64,000 nt of DNA from Amaurobius ferox (taxonomy: Eukaryota > Arthropoda > Arachnida > Araneae > Amaurobiidae): positions 49,259,275 to 49,323,274 of the forward strand of contig OX578146.1 in the NCBI GenBank assembly GCA_951213105.1, written 5' to 3'. The notes below the pieces were generated by a model. The model was not told where the DNA came from. It made no database searches and saw only the letters and a list, made by a program, of their open reading frames with translations. Below, one piece after another: positions 22,421 through 34,359 of the stretch; position 1 is the stretch's first letter, and each line of letters opens with the position of its first letter. Made by a program: the position numbers and the translations under genes.

Positions 22421-25400
22421 ATGAATTATTTCTCCATTTGGAGCGGTGAAAATCATTTTGTAACATAAACAAACAGAGCAATTCTCCTAGCATCAACAAT
22501 TTTATAATTGAGTTTCGGTTTTTACTTTTATTTCAGCGTTATGATTTCGTTGGTGAATCATAGGAATATAAGAGGGGTGTTTTTTTTTGGGGGGGGGGGG
22601 GGTAGAGTAAAGGTCGAGATTAGCGGTCGCCACATCGCCAGTGGCGACTAAGGAATTACTCTTGGCGACCGTAAAATGTAATGTCTATCGCCAAAAATGG
22701 CGACCTGCAAAATTTACATGTTTCTATATCAGAACGTCAAAAGTCTAATCTTTGTGGAGTTTCAGGAACACCCGCACGGATGAGCCTAATTCCTCTGAAC
22801 CAAACCCAAATTAGACAGTCGGTAAACAAGACTGGTATCATAGAGGGTTTTTCATTGTCGTCCCCCCCCCCTCGGGAGAATATTCCGTAGGTATCCTATT
22901 TATTTCTCCCCAACCCAGCCGTTAAAAGTCTTACTTGCCCATGGCGATTCAACTTAAACGATCTATTAACGAAATCGTGATTGGCCTAACTGCGATAGTC
23001 TAAAATGACTCTTTTCCTAAACAATCCCTCTGGGGAGTGAGAAAAATCTGTCAAAAATCACCACAATACTGCTACGGCTGTTAATTTATTGCACCTGCAG
23101 CCGAGAATGAGTGCTACTGCTTTTATACCACATTCCTATTTCCTTCCTCCCCGTGATCTCCGATATGTTTACTTTTGAGGCATGCCCGGACGCAGTGCAT
23201 TCTATCAATTGACCCCAACAGCACCTTACCGACATTCGGAGTGGCCCCACTTTTACATACTGTACTAATAGAGCTTTCATCATTTTTACATTTGCCTTAA
23301 ATTTTTAAACTGTTTCCGAAAGCGGATGCGGAATTAAAGTCGCGCATTAAAATAAAAATGCCCCCGCTATTTTCAGCTTGTAAATTTATTTATTGGTTAA
23401 ATATTCATAACGTATTTTGCATCATGATAAATTAAAAAAAATAATCCATGTACAATAGTTTTGGGTATACGCTGTAGCTGGGAATGCCAGGCGCTAATAA
23501 AAGGCGTCAACCTTCGGGATGCTTTTCGGAGCTAAATTGCCGATATTGCGACGTTATGAATTGTTCTATTTCAACTTACATATATATGTACTGTTCATTA
23601 ACGATCATATAGTAAATATGAACAACGATGGCAAAAATTGTGCGTAGTTGCTTCTATGCTGCCTAGATATAATCGCAAAAAATTCGCAATTGTTAAAGTT
23701 TCGGCACGCAATAGTTTCTCCATCCGAGAAATTTCAGATTTCCTGTTATAGATGATACCTTGTTTTATGTTATTAATCTGTCATCGATGATGTAAAAAAC
23801 TAAAAATGTTTGTATTCTTAAACTGTTTACCGCTTAGTTGTGTTTTTATTAGTGCCAACGGTAAACAATTATCAATTCAAAGTTAAATCGGCTCGATTTT
23901 CAACTTATCCGCGGCCAAAGTTGGTTCATGATTGGCCCCGTTGGTTGGCCCCGTTGATTAGAAAATTCGAGTAAAGCAATAAAACGGCCTATGTTTTTAG
24001 CGATACAAACAGATACTTTTTAAATTCAAAAACGTCAAAATATTAAATAAAATCCAATTTCTTCAAAAGGATAAAGAATTTAGTTGTTATAAAATAAACA
24101 TATTAGAGAAATTTTACAATAAAAATGGTTGCTAAGTTTATAATGTCCGATAATATAACGGGAAAAATGACCGAAATATCGGGATCGCGATAATTTTAAA
24201 GTTACAGACTAAGTGATCAAAAGGTAGAAACAAGAATATAGATTATTTAAAAATCGCAGAAACTCATTGGTAAAATCCCATAAATTAAAAAAAAAATGAG
24301 TGGCCGGATTTCTTAATAAAAAAGGTATAAATATTAATAGTAAATGCTTCATCAGCTGTGAAAAAAAAAAGATCAAAATAAGAGAATTTAAAAACTTAAG
24401 AAACAGGCATATTCAGAAATAATCTGTAATTTTGGCAAAAAATTAAAGCTGACAAAATGTTGAATAAGTAAAGTGTTATGGGAAAAAAGGAATTTAACAT
24501 TGACCCCAAAAGTATTTGAATCAGCTTCATGGTAAATGGATTTTTTTAGATGACTTGGTAAACAATTATAAAACACTGAAAAATTCCTATAATAAGAAAA
24601 ACTTCGGTAAGATTTAAAACAGGGTTAAAAAATTAGTGACAATAAATGTTTAAAATATTCAGAAAATGATAAATGAAAGATCAAAATTTTGAAAACTTTT
24701 AGGAAATGGAAAAGATGGGGATACTGACAGCGACTTGCAGAAAACTTAGATTTAGAAAAAACACCTGAAATAAAGTTTTGAAAATGTATTCAATATCCAA
24801 AATGAGAAGTTAGCAATAAATGCATGTTAACAATATTACTCATTAAAAATAAATATATATTTATAAATTTGTGTTATCAGAAAAATTAAGTTTTGTATTT
24901 TGCCAATCTCTTAAATTTCCCCTAATTTTTACCCCACCTCCTCATCAAATAATAGATCTTAATAATAGAAAAGTAGATCTATTATTTAGTTTTCCTTGTT
25001 AACATAGTAGTGTCTTTCACCTAACTGAAGTACTCGCCATCTTAAGGTATGGAGAGAAGGATCTGTTATTTTACTTATGTCTACCATATAATAAACCTGT
25101 AAATAAGTATGGGTAATATATCTGTAAATTTTTTAATTATAAAATATTTAAACACAATTTTGCATAACATCAAACAAGTTGAAAAAAAAAAATCGCACAT
25201 TTTTCAGTTGTCAACAATTGGCCTCATCATGAACCTACCAGCCAGTGACTGACTGCTTTGAACCCAGGCATTGTTTACAATGGGTTTTATTCCTTCCCTT
25301 TAATTAATGTTCCTTATTATTTCCTATCAATAAGAAATGTATTAGCACTTGCATTACACATGAATATTTATAACCATCATTGTTCTTTTATGAACCCCTT

Positions 25401-26959
25401 ATAAATATCCTCCGCCCCCACCCCCCCTTATATTATAAAAATTTATGTTTGTGTATATAAAATGATGCATAAGTAATTAAGTATTTCTATCTACTTTTCT
25501 TATCTTAAGTAAGCAGCCTAAATTATGAGGATTCTAACTATTATCTTCAATTTGTGCAGTTAAAAAAATTAATTTATCAAGAATATGTTTTAAAGTAAGA
25601 GATATGTAATTATAAAATTTTCTGTATATTTGCAATTTTGTTTTGTTAATTTTTTTTTTTATGCTTTGAATTTAAGTTTTGAAATAGATAAATTATCTGT
25701 ATCTTTTTTACTACATGTGGGCCACATTATGCAATGCATTCTTTAGCTAAAATTTATAATTGTGCCCTTTCGTATGCAATGTGCTCCTTTTTTAAAGTCA
25801 GCAACCTGCCCTTTTGAAATACTAGAATGGACCCTGTAAATATATATATATATATATATTAGAAAGAAGTAATAATAAAAATAATTAATTCAAGTAATCT
25901 TGAAATATTAACATCACCATAGAAGCAAAACCACTACCATAATGCCAATAATAGAAAAGATCAGCACCGGCTCAAATTCGGAGATTAAAAAGAATTAAAT
26001 TCATCTTCAGGTCTGAGTATTTAATTCTATTTAACCCAAACAAATGCCTGTTTCAGATTGGAAAATAGTACATTACTATAAATATCCAAACTCGGACTAG
26101 AGGCACCATAAGATAAAAAAATGAAGATAAGAAGCATTAGGAAAATTTGTATTAACATGTGGCAGGAATCCTTCTTCTTTCACCACATGTATATGTGACC
26201 AACCTCAACAGTATAATAAATATCTAGAAGTACCGGAATGAACATGACGAAATACAACCTAGGAGGCAGTACGAACGTTCACAGCGACACTCCCAGACCC
26301 ATCCAGTGAGTCAGAACAGGAGACAGGACTATTACCCGTATAAGCAAAATAGAATATGTACATGCAGCAAAGATGAAAATTCTTACTAAACAAGAGATTC
26401 ATAGAAGAAATGGATAAACGAAAATGCCACTATACACCATTATAAGGGCCCTCGAATCGTAGTTTCAAACTGGTTAAAGTTACAAAATTTTAGCAAAAAT
26501 ATAATTGAAAACATAATATTAATATATCTTATTTTCAGATGTTTTTGATTTTTCTAATTTTTTTAGCTTATTTTATTACTTTTCATTTTTATTTATTTAT
26601 ATAATTAATAAATAATTATTATATATATATATATATATATATATGCTTAGAGCAAATTGAATGTGTTCGTGGAAAAAAAAATTGTTAGAAAATTGGGGGG
26701 GGGGGGGGGGGAGATCAAAATCGAGTACAAATGGCCACTAACATCATCAAAGTGGCCACTGAGCTTTATGAGGTCACTGGCCACTGGCTACTGTTGATTT
26801 TTTTTAATCTAAAGCCTTAGGTTAGAGGCAGTGAAATTATTCGTTTATTTCGGATAAAAGAATGGGAGCAACTGAGTATTTTGTATTCAGATTTGTATGA
26901 AAATTATACATCAAATAGAACATAAATATTTCTTTTATTCCTGAAAAAAGTAGATTTCT
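22421..26959. other. Long intron stretch without recognised gene
   Basis: No exon or transposase found in 4.5 kb. Notable simple features: poly-G 22589-22602; a palindrome-rich GGCGACC/GGTCGCC block at 22620-22705; (TA)n at 25838-25859 and 26617-26644; poly-G 26695-26711. The block after the second poly-G (TGGCCACT repeats, 26730-26790) is laid out like the one after the first. Confidence 0.4.
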
Positions 26960-27107
26960 GTGTTGAATAGGTGATTTTTTGTGAATTTTTTTCGAGAGTT
27001 AGGCTTAGCGCAAAAAATGCGCCGTCCTTTTCGACCAGTTCGGAAGCGAAGCGCTTCGTCTTTTGGACCGCGACAGCTCCGGAATGCCGCCGTCCCGAAA
27101 GGGTTAA
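26960..27107 (-). mobile_element. Third TTAACCCTTTCG end (piggyBac-like MITE fragment)
   Basis: On the minus strand starts TTAACCCTTTCGGGACGGCG. The terminal 12 bases match the two MITEs above but the interior differs (CGGAGCTGTCGCGG, AAGCGCTTCG). I infer a related family sharing only its end. Confidence 0.4.
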
Positions 27108-27569
27108 GAGACAAATATATTGTATATAAAAATTGATTAAACAGAAAATATATGAAATTAAAATTAGTGACTGATAAAATTTGACAAATATTGCATTCAG
27201 CAAAAATCAAAATTCTGGAATGTAAAGTTTAAATAAAATGAGATTACCATATATACTCATATATAAGTTGAAATATTTCGGACAAAACAAGAGCTATAAA
27301 TTGGAGGGGAGTCAACTTATGCCAACACAGATAAGTCTAAGCTCTTGCAACTGTTATACCCTGCTGATTTTTTATCGTATGTGCTTTTCTCTCGCTTCTC
27401 CGATTATATCTGATCGTCTTCAACAAAAAGTAGCTCAAAAGAGCCATACAATCCTTAACACAGATTGTGTAAAACTATAATGCAGGATTTTAAGTTAAAA
27501 ATGGTTTCTTTTGTTGAGAATACAAACAACTGTGCTGCGTCATGTCAATTCGGGGTCAACAAAAAGTTT

Positions 27570-27805
27570 GATGGAAATAACTGGTGAAAACCTTAATAAA
27601 CCAAATATTGTTTTGATTGTGCAGTGGGTCAAGGACACATGGAACAGGGATGGCATACCTGTACGAAATGGTAGCAAAATCAGTCAAGAAATGTTGCATT
27701 AGTAATGAACTTGATGATACAAATGATGATGGGTTTTTATAAGTGACAACTATAGTGATTCTTATGACATGGGTATAGATGAGATTGCTGATATCTACAT
27801 GGCGT
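27570..27805 (+). pseudogene. Pogo-like transposase C-terminal remnant
   Basis: Two frames together read GENLNKPN...QWVKDTWNRDGIPV, then, after a frameshift near 27660, MVAKSVKKCCISNELDDTND. This is the C-terminal WVxxAW ... SFKKCGISNALDGxEDD pattern of pogo-family transposases. The catalytic domain is not preserved here. Confidence 0.6.
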
Positions 27806-28121
27806 GACAAAGATGGAGAAAGACTTTTTTTAATGGTTTAGCGAGTTTGACTCGGAATATTTTTATTAACCTTGCTCAGAATAGGATTTTAAAGGGTTCA
27901 AATGAAGTTTTTGTTATGCAAATAAATTTATATATATATATATAATTTTTTCATTTTCAGGTATTTTGAATAATTAATAAGTATGGTAAACATGTCTAAA
28001 ATATATCAAATATTTTTAATTAGAAACTACAAAATCTGTAAACTGTATTTAAAAACACCATCTTGACATACAAGAAATTTTTACATTTTAAAGTGCCATA
28101 GCACTTTCAGATATCATAATG

Positions 28122-28290
28122 CACAGTGGTTTGGAAAAACTACTTTATTTTTGTAGTGAACTACAACTACTTTATGACAAATGTAGTTAACTACAATTAC
28201 TTTATGGCAAATGTAGTTAACTACAACTACTTTTTTTAAAAAGCAGTAACTACAAACTACTTTTAAAATGTAGTCACTACATAACTACTT
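28122..28290 (+). mobile_element. hAT-type terminus with GTAGTTAACTACAA repeats
   Basis: Starts CAGTGGTTTGGAAAAACTAC, then three to four near-repeats of TGTAGTTAACTACAACTACT. CAGTG starts and subterminal TAGT/ACTA iterations are typical of hAT ends. No matching second end was found. Confidence 0.45.
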
Positions 28291-28418
28291 TTATAAGACG
28301 AATTTTGCCACAGCTTCAATTTACACAGAAAGTTGAAGATATGGGTATACTTTAGTAATTTAATATACTTATTCTGAATGAGTAAAATTTACTGATTCCC
28401 AAATTTATTGATCCACAT

Positions 28419-28895
28419 ATGTTAACAATCTTTACGCTTTTACCCACTTCTGAAAACAATAAAATAAAACAAAAATATAAAATAAAAGTAAAAACTATTT
28501 ATTTAAAAACATGTTTGTTCATTTTTAGTAGAATTTGTATCTCAAAATTGCAATCAGATAAGCAGGATCTTTTGGGATGTAACATATCTGAATATATCCA
28601 TATAAAGTATCAACTTCATGAGGCAATGGCCATGCTAACTCTGCAGCATCAAAAATCTTGTATAGTTTATCCTTGGTCTCTTTTAGGAACCATATATGCA
28701 TTCGATGTTCGACGGCAAAATACATTTGAGTTCTATCTCGTCTTATTTGGTATTATGAGATGGGTACTTAGTTCTGAAGATATCTTGTCAGCTAAAACAA
28801 CCGACATTTTGGATTTATTCCAAAGTGCTTGGCACTTTTCAAATCGTACATCGTTGCGGATAACATCAAATTTCGTACAATGGAAGAAAGGGTGA
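28419..28895 (+). other. 158-codon open frame, function unknown
   Basis: Longest open frame in this intron. No domain, signal peptide or catalytic motif recognised; the composition is ordinary for AT-rich DNA and the sequence contains no codon-level sign of selection that I can judge. It may be part of a decayed transposon, as TE fragments lie on both sides. Not asserted as a gene. Confidence 0.15.
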
Positions 28896-29560
28896 TCACG
28901 TGATGTGTGGAATGGAACCTTGTTTGTTTACTAAAGTAACGTTAAAAGTAGAGTCAAAACTCGATACAAAATACTGATTTATTGCTTTCTTCCATTTTGA
29001 GACATATCGGGTTTGCCCGTAATAGGCTCTCTATATGAATGTACTCCTTTATGGGGAATAACTCGAGATCTGGAGCAGCTATAACATTCAAATTTAGTAT
29101 GTCGTTGCCTTTTGCAGTGTATTTTCATTTTAAATCTTATCGGACTAGTCCATTCAGAGTCAGCCATAAGATATGCTTGGTTTTTTTTTAAGTATAACTC
29201 GAGAACCAGAGTAGATAAAAAATCTGAATATGGTATACGATTGTCTTTCATCCATTTAAGTTACATACAAATAATAAGAGCTGGTATTTTAAAAACTACA
29301 TTATTACTTTTTACTTGTTAATTATTTCAATCAAAATGAGAAATCATCTTAAAATGAAAATTAAAGTGAAAATTAAAAATATGAAAATTAAAGTGAAAAT
29401 TAAAAATATGAAAATTAAAGTTATGAAAACATTACAAATTTCTTACGTAACTTATGTGGAAATGTAGCCAAATTCTAAATCAATTGAATCACTCAGCTCG
29501 CTGTTGATTTCAAAACACTACCTTTCTACAATATTATCAGTAAGATTGTCAAGTGTCAAC

Positions 29561-29760
29561 ATGTTTTCTTCTTTTAATACATGATTGATGTAGTTTTGCC
29601 AGTTCTGCAGCATAACATGTCCTATAGCATCTCTCCTCAGATATCACACTTTATCAGCTTTAAAAGTATGATTTTCTGATGCTACAAACTCCATGATCAA
29701 TGGGATTTAATTCGCAGAGGTATGGTGGTAAGTGGATAATCTTATGCCCACGTTGCTCAG
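29561..29760 (-). pseudogene. DDE (Tc1/IS630-type) transposase C-terminal fragment
   Basis: Minus-strand reading GHKIIHLPPYLCELNPID at the 29700-29756 end matches the LPPYxxELNPIE signature around the third catalytic acid of DDE_3 transposases; here the acid is D in place of E. Downstream, after frameshifts, come AAELAKLHQSCI-like remnants of the C-terminal helix. Short and decayed. Confidence 0.5.
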
Positions 29761-31084
29761 TAATTTAGTTAATTCAATAGTAATTTAGTTAATTCCCACT
29801 GTAGCCTAACATTAGATACGATCAACAACAATTCTGTTTTCAGAATGTCTGTATCCCATGTGATGTGTTTGCTTAATAAACTTATCAAAAATAATACAAC
29901 TTATCTAAATCTACCAATAAAAATAAAGCGAAAATAATTTTTTATTATTTATTTATTTTTATTCCAAACATTTTTTTATCATGTCGGGTATGTATTTCAG
30001 GTGAAATTTTCTAAAAATTTCAAATCCGTTTAATCTTTGATAATTTTAAAAATAGAAAATTGATTGGAAATAAAAAAAATTATTTTTAACTTTTTCCAAA
30101 ACAATTTTAATCTCCTCCAAGTTTGCCATACTACGATATTTTTTGCCAATACCAAGCCAACTAATTCTACCATTGAAACGAACGAATACCAATATTTCAC
30201 TTCCCATTACATGTAAAAAATATTTAAATTTTACATTAAATATATTTTATTTATTCTTTCAATTCTTTCTGCAGTTGAAATATTAAAAAAATTCTGGTTT
30301 AGAAAAGATTTTTATCAACTTTTATGACACATTATTTCTTTCAGTGGAAGATTACATCTCGTACCTTCTACTCCACTATAGGTTAAGTGTTCGTCAAATA
30401 TAGATTTCCAGGAAATTACACAAGGATTTAACACACATAGAAACAAGAGACAACAGGTGAATCTAAGGGTTTGAACAAGATTGAAGTTACAAATAGATTC
30501 TCAAATACAGATAAAAAGGAATTTAAAAAGTAAAATATTATGAGGGTTATTGCAATTAATTAAAAGAAAAGTTTTATCAAATTTAGAGGTAAATTTATCA
30601 TTAATTACTAATCGTGAAAGAGTAGTGAACAGTTTAATATTTTTAATACACAGTATTCATTTATTTAAACATGCTCGTGATATTACGAGCCGTTTACAGA
30701 TCTTGTAGTTTTGACTGAAAATATTATTTTGAATAAATTTATTGAAAACATTTTTTTTTTGCTTTTTGGGTTCGAATGAATTATATATGATCTTTTTATT
30801 TATTTTCTATTAAAATAGGGGGTTGACTTATACACAAAAAGAGAATTATACGCAAGTACCTATATGCTGCAATTTAATTAAGATTTTTTTTATAATAAAA
30901 AAATAAAGGTGCTGAATTTTTATATCTATAACTGTGCATTACTTTCTGTCAAAATCACACAAAAAAACAAGAACTAATGACTCTTTATGAGATTTACTCA
31001 TAGATTTATCAATTTATGAGTAAGTCAAATATTAACCTCTTATTATATATATTTTAAACATGCAAAAGAATAAGAAAAGCTTAC

Positions 31085-31209
31085 CGCTGAGGAACAAAAT
31101 TATTTGTGACACCAAATTCCAGCAGAGAAAACAACTGCCTCGCCTTCTGTTGATTGCTGGTGGAACTTATGAGTTTAACATAGTGGCTTAAGGCTGAAGG
31201 AAGCTCCTT
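31085..31209 (-). CDS. MED23: MED23 exon (second or third coding exon)
   Basis: Minus-strand exon of 125 bp. Acceptor AAATGTTCTAG precedes 31209 and donor GTAAGC follows 31085. It begins in phase 0 after the exon at 43438-43557 and ends two bases into an Arg codon completed by the exon at 15255-15366. It reads KELPSALSHYVKLI ... LFSLLEFGVTNNFVPQR. This aligns in position and length with MED23 residues just before RLVCESL (human ...QWIVKFI ... FLYDCLAMAVETGLLPPR, from memory). The phase-perfect joins on both sides are the strongest evidence that it is real. Confidence 0.82.
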
Positions 31210-31974
31210 CTAGAACATTTAATGAGCACATCTTGTATGAATAAAAACACTTTTTATATTTTAAAAAATACAAAGTTTACTAAGATGTCACTTAAATAAA
31301 ATGAAATTGGGCAGATTTTTATAACTATAAAAGAACTGATGGGGATTTTAAGAAATTTTTTTTCTAAATTACGCTCATTACATAAATTTTTCGAACTCAG
31401 AAATATTTTTGGTCTCTATTGCTCAAGTGTATTGATAAATATCACTAGCACTAATATTTTGTATTATACTCTGCACATTTTTTTTACATATAAAATGTTT
31501 TTGTTCTAGATACAGTAACGGACTAATTATTCAGAATCCAAACAAACTTCGAATGTAAAGAATGTACATATTTTTTCTATATCCTGCTAATTTCCTTAAA
31601 ACATAAAGAGTAAATAAAAATACTCCTTTTCTTTCAAATGTGTATAGCAGATTCATGATATATAACAAATAATCGTTCTTTTTGACTGTGCATAATGAAA
31701 TGATGTATAATTTATGGGGAAAATTTGGCAACAGTTTATTGATGACTGTTTTAAAAAAGAGATAATAATTTTATGTGATAAAAATTCAGCAATTCTTACA
31801 CAACTCATCTTACAATTGCTTGATTTGTTTACATTCTGCATGCTATATTAAATCAGGCTTTGTAGTAGGAATAATCAAAGTTTAGTGATAATATAAAATA
31901 AAAAATCTGATGTGGGCAACACATGACTTTCCTTATATAACGTAATGAATTTACCACTTTTACAGTAAAATAAA
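31210..31974. other. Intron sequence; one repeat unit at 31653-31841
   Basis: AT-rich. The minus-strand stretch 31841-31780 belongs to the repeat also found at 11036 (GAGTTGTGTAAGAATTGCTG). No exon seen. Confidence 0.4.
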
Positions 31975-32423
31975 TAGGTTTTTCTTATAGTAGATACTAA
32001 TATTCTTTCCAAGATATTGAATTTTCGACAATTAGTCGTCATTTCATTGATTTAGCGTCATTTTTATCCATTTGGCGAGATTTTCGTTAATTTGTCAACA
32101 TTTCAAAAAGTCGCCAAGTTGGCGTTCCAAGTTTCCAAATTTCATTTGAAAATTTAGGGGTGTTCTTAACATTCGATTGTGTATAAAAACAATAGGCTTC
32201 CAGAGTTTACGGATTGTGATTTTTGTACCTAATTTGGATCGAATCGGTCCATTCGTTTGTCAGTTATCGTCTTCACAGACTCTCTCACACACACACACAC
32301 ACATCACTTCAAAAATGTTTGATTCGTGATCAGGGATGCTTGAAACGTGCTTGTCGAAAACTCGATTTCGAATTTTCGACCCCGTCACAATACTTTCCTT
32401 ATACATTATGTATATAAGGAAAG
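31975..32423 (+). repeat. Microsatellite-bearing repeat with palindromic end, copy 1
   Basis: Begins TTTCTTATAGTAGATACTAA, holds GCGA/TGGCG clusters, the segment TCGGTCCATTCGTTTGTCAG, a short (CA)n and ATGTTTGATTCGTGATCAGG. It ends in the palindrome TACTTTCCTTATACAT/ATGTATATAAGGAAAGTA (32390-32423). Shorter than copy 2 by an internal deletion of about 440 bp. Confidence 0.8.
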
Positions 32424-32427
32424 TAAT

Positions 32428-33139
32428 AGGATTTTCTTATAGTAGATAATAATATTCTTTCCAAGATATTGAATTTTCGACAATTAGTCATCATTTTCAT
32501 TGATTTAGCATCATTTTTATCCATTTGGCGAGATTTTCATTAATTTGGCAGCATTTCAAAAAAGTCGCCAAGTTGGCGACATTCCGCCAAATTCGTCGCC
32601 AAAATCTCGCCAAGCGTTATGCACTCAGAAAAAAGTTATTCTTACAGCAGATAAATGACTATTGGCGTTCTAATACAAAAGTATTATTCAAAGTATATTT
32701 TTTCATGAATGGAACGAGCTAGATCCACGAGAATGATGTCACTCAATTTATCGCATGGTATTACATATGAAAAGTGAACATGTTTCTCAATAGGAATTTT
32801 TTGTTTTTTAAGTGACTTTTTCATAATTTTTTTGAAAAATGTACAATATCTCGAGGACGGTTCATATTAGCGTTCTAAAATTTATGCCAATCGTTTTCTA
32901 ATGAAAAATTACATAAGAAATGTCTATTTGTGTAACTTCATTAGCGGTTTTGATTTTTTAACGATTTTTTCAAAATTTCATTCGAAAATTTAGGGGGGTT
33001 CTGAACATTCGATCACGTATAAAAACAATAGGCTTCCAGTGTTTACGCATTGTGATTTTTGTACCAAATTTGGTTTGAATCGGTCCATTCGTTCGTCAGT
33101 TATCGTCTCCACAGACTCACTGACACACACACACACATA

Positions 33140-33188
<49 letters not shown>

Positions 33189-33325
33189 ACACACAGACAT
33201 CAATTCAAAAATGTTTGATTCGTGATCAGGGATGCTTGAAACGTGCTCTCCCGTCGAAAACTCGAATTCGAATTTTCGACCCCGTCACAATACTTTCCTT
33301 ATACATTATGTATATAAGGAAAGTA
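32428..33325 (+). repeat. Microsatellite-bearing repeat with palindromic end, copy 2
   Basis: Follows copy 1 head to tail, opening with TTTTCTTATAGTAGATAATA and ending with the same palindrome (33292-33325). Contains a long (AC)n tract (33121-33196) and GCCAAGTTGGCGACATTCCG palindromic blocks at 32560-32620. The open frame across the (AC)n tract is low complexity. Confidence 0.85.
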
Positions 33326-33384
33326 AAAATATTGTTATTGAACAAAATTTAGATACACATATAATATGCAAAAATAAAGTGATT

Positions 33385-33870
33385 TTATGATGAATGCAAC
33401 ACTAAATATAAATTTAAACGGTCTTTAAACACCACAATTTTCACATAGGGGAAAAAAATGGATGCCACATTTTATTTTGAAATGAGTCACATTATCTCTT
33501 CATATATCATGAGTGTAATTATTATTTCAATTTTTATTTAAAAAACTACAAAATATATTTTCTTGAAATATATTTTACACATTTTATTTAATAATTAAAA
33601 TATTTCCTAAAATTTTTTAAGTAATTTGTGAATTTTAACTTCACTTGAAAAATGTTTGAAAAATTAAGCCCTATTGGGTTCAATGTGTTTTATTTTTTCA
33701 ACCCAGGTTAAATCAGAGACTAATTGGGTGATATTATTCATTTTTATTCCCATATGTTCCACTGACTGTCTCAACAACATACTAAAATTTCATTTTGATA
33801 AAGTCATTTTTACGGCAGTTATCGTGCGAATAGATAGAGTCATAATCACTTTTCAACTATGTTGGAAAAT
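33385..33870 (-). repeat. Dispersed GTCTGTCTG repeat, copy 2 (inverted)
   Basis: Inverted match to 10533-10990 and 53380-54005 (for example ATTTTGATAAAGTCATTTTT, AACCCAGGTTAAATCAGAG). It adjoins the left side of the hAT coding region and may have truncated that element. Confidence 0.7.
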
Positions 33871-34359
33871 GTTAAAAATAAAAGAGTTTCATGATATAAT
33901 TGCCCGAAACCAACCACATAACCTTGCTTTTGACTGTTCAGCTCATTACATGAATCTCCTTATAAAAGAAATTACTCCTGAAAATGTGAGCATATATAAT
34001 AGAAATTAAAAAAATTTTCAAATTCTACCATAGACCACTTGAATGGCTGATAAAGAAAAATGGGCGAAAGCCACAATTGCATAATGAAATCAGGTAGAAT
34101 TCTAAAGAAGCCTGTCTTTCTTCATTCATTTATAATTGTCAAAAGTCTGTAGAAATATCAATTGAACATAATAAAGAAATTGAAGAAATATTTTGATGTT
34201 TTTAGATAATAAAAGATTATATCAAGAATGTGTGAATTTGCAAGTGCAGTTATCTATTGCTGCTAAAGCCCCAGATAATTTACAAAAAAATGACTGTACT
34301 CTTACACAAACAGTAGAAATATGGCTAAATGTGTTAAAAAGTAAAGAATTATCATTGTA

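Larger units (their letters stand above)
27246..30866 (+). mobile_element. Decayed pogo-like element, outer boundaries tentative
   Basis: The left end CCATATATACTCATATATAA with GGGGAGTCAACTTAT resembles, inverted, the right end GGGGGTTGACTTATACAC...CGCAAGTACCTATATG (30827-30866). Such CGTATAAGTCGA-type ends mark a pogo-like group. Between them lie a pogo transposase remnant, a hAT-type end and a DDE fragment, so other insertions are nested here. Confidence 0.45.

Noticed and set aside
33059..33352. 97-codon frame with a long His/Thr run
   Set aside because: It is a translation of an (AC)n microsatellite within a dispersed repeat.
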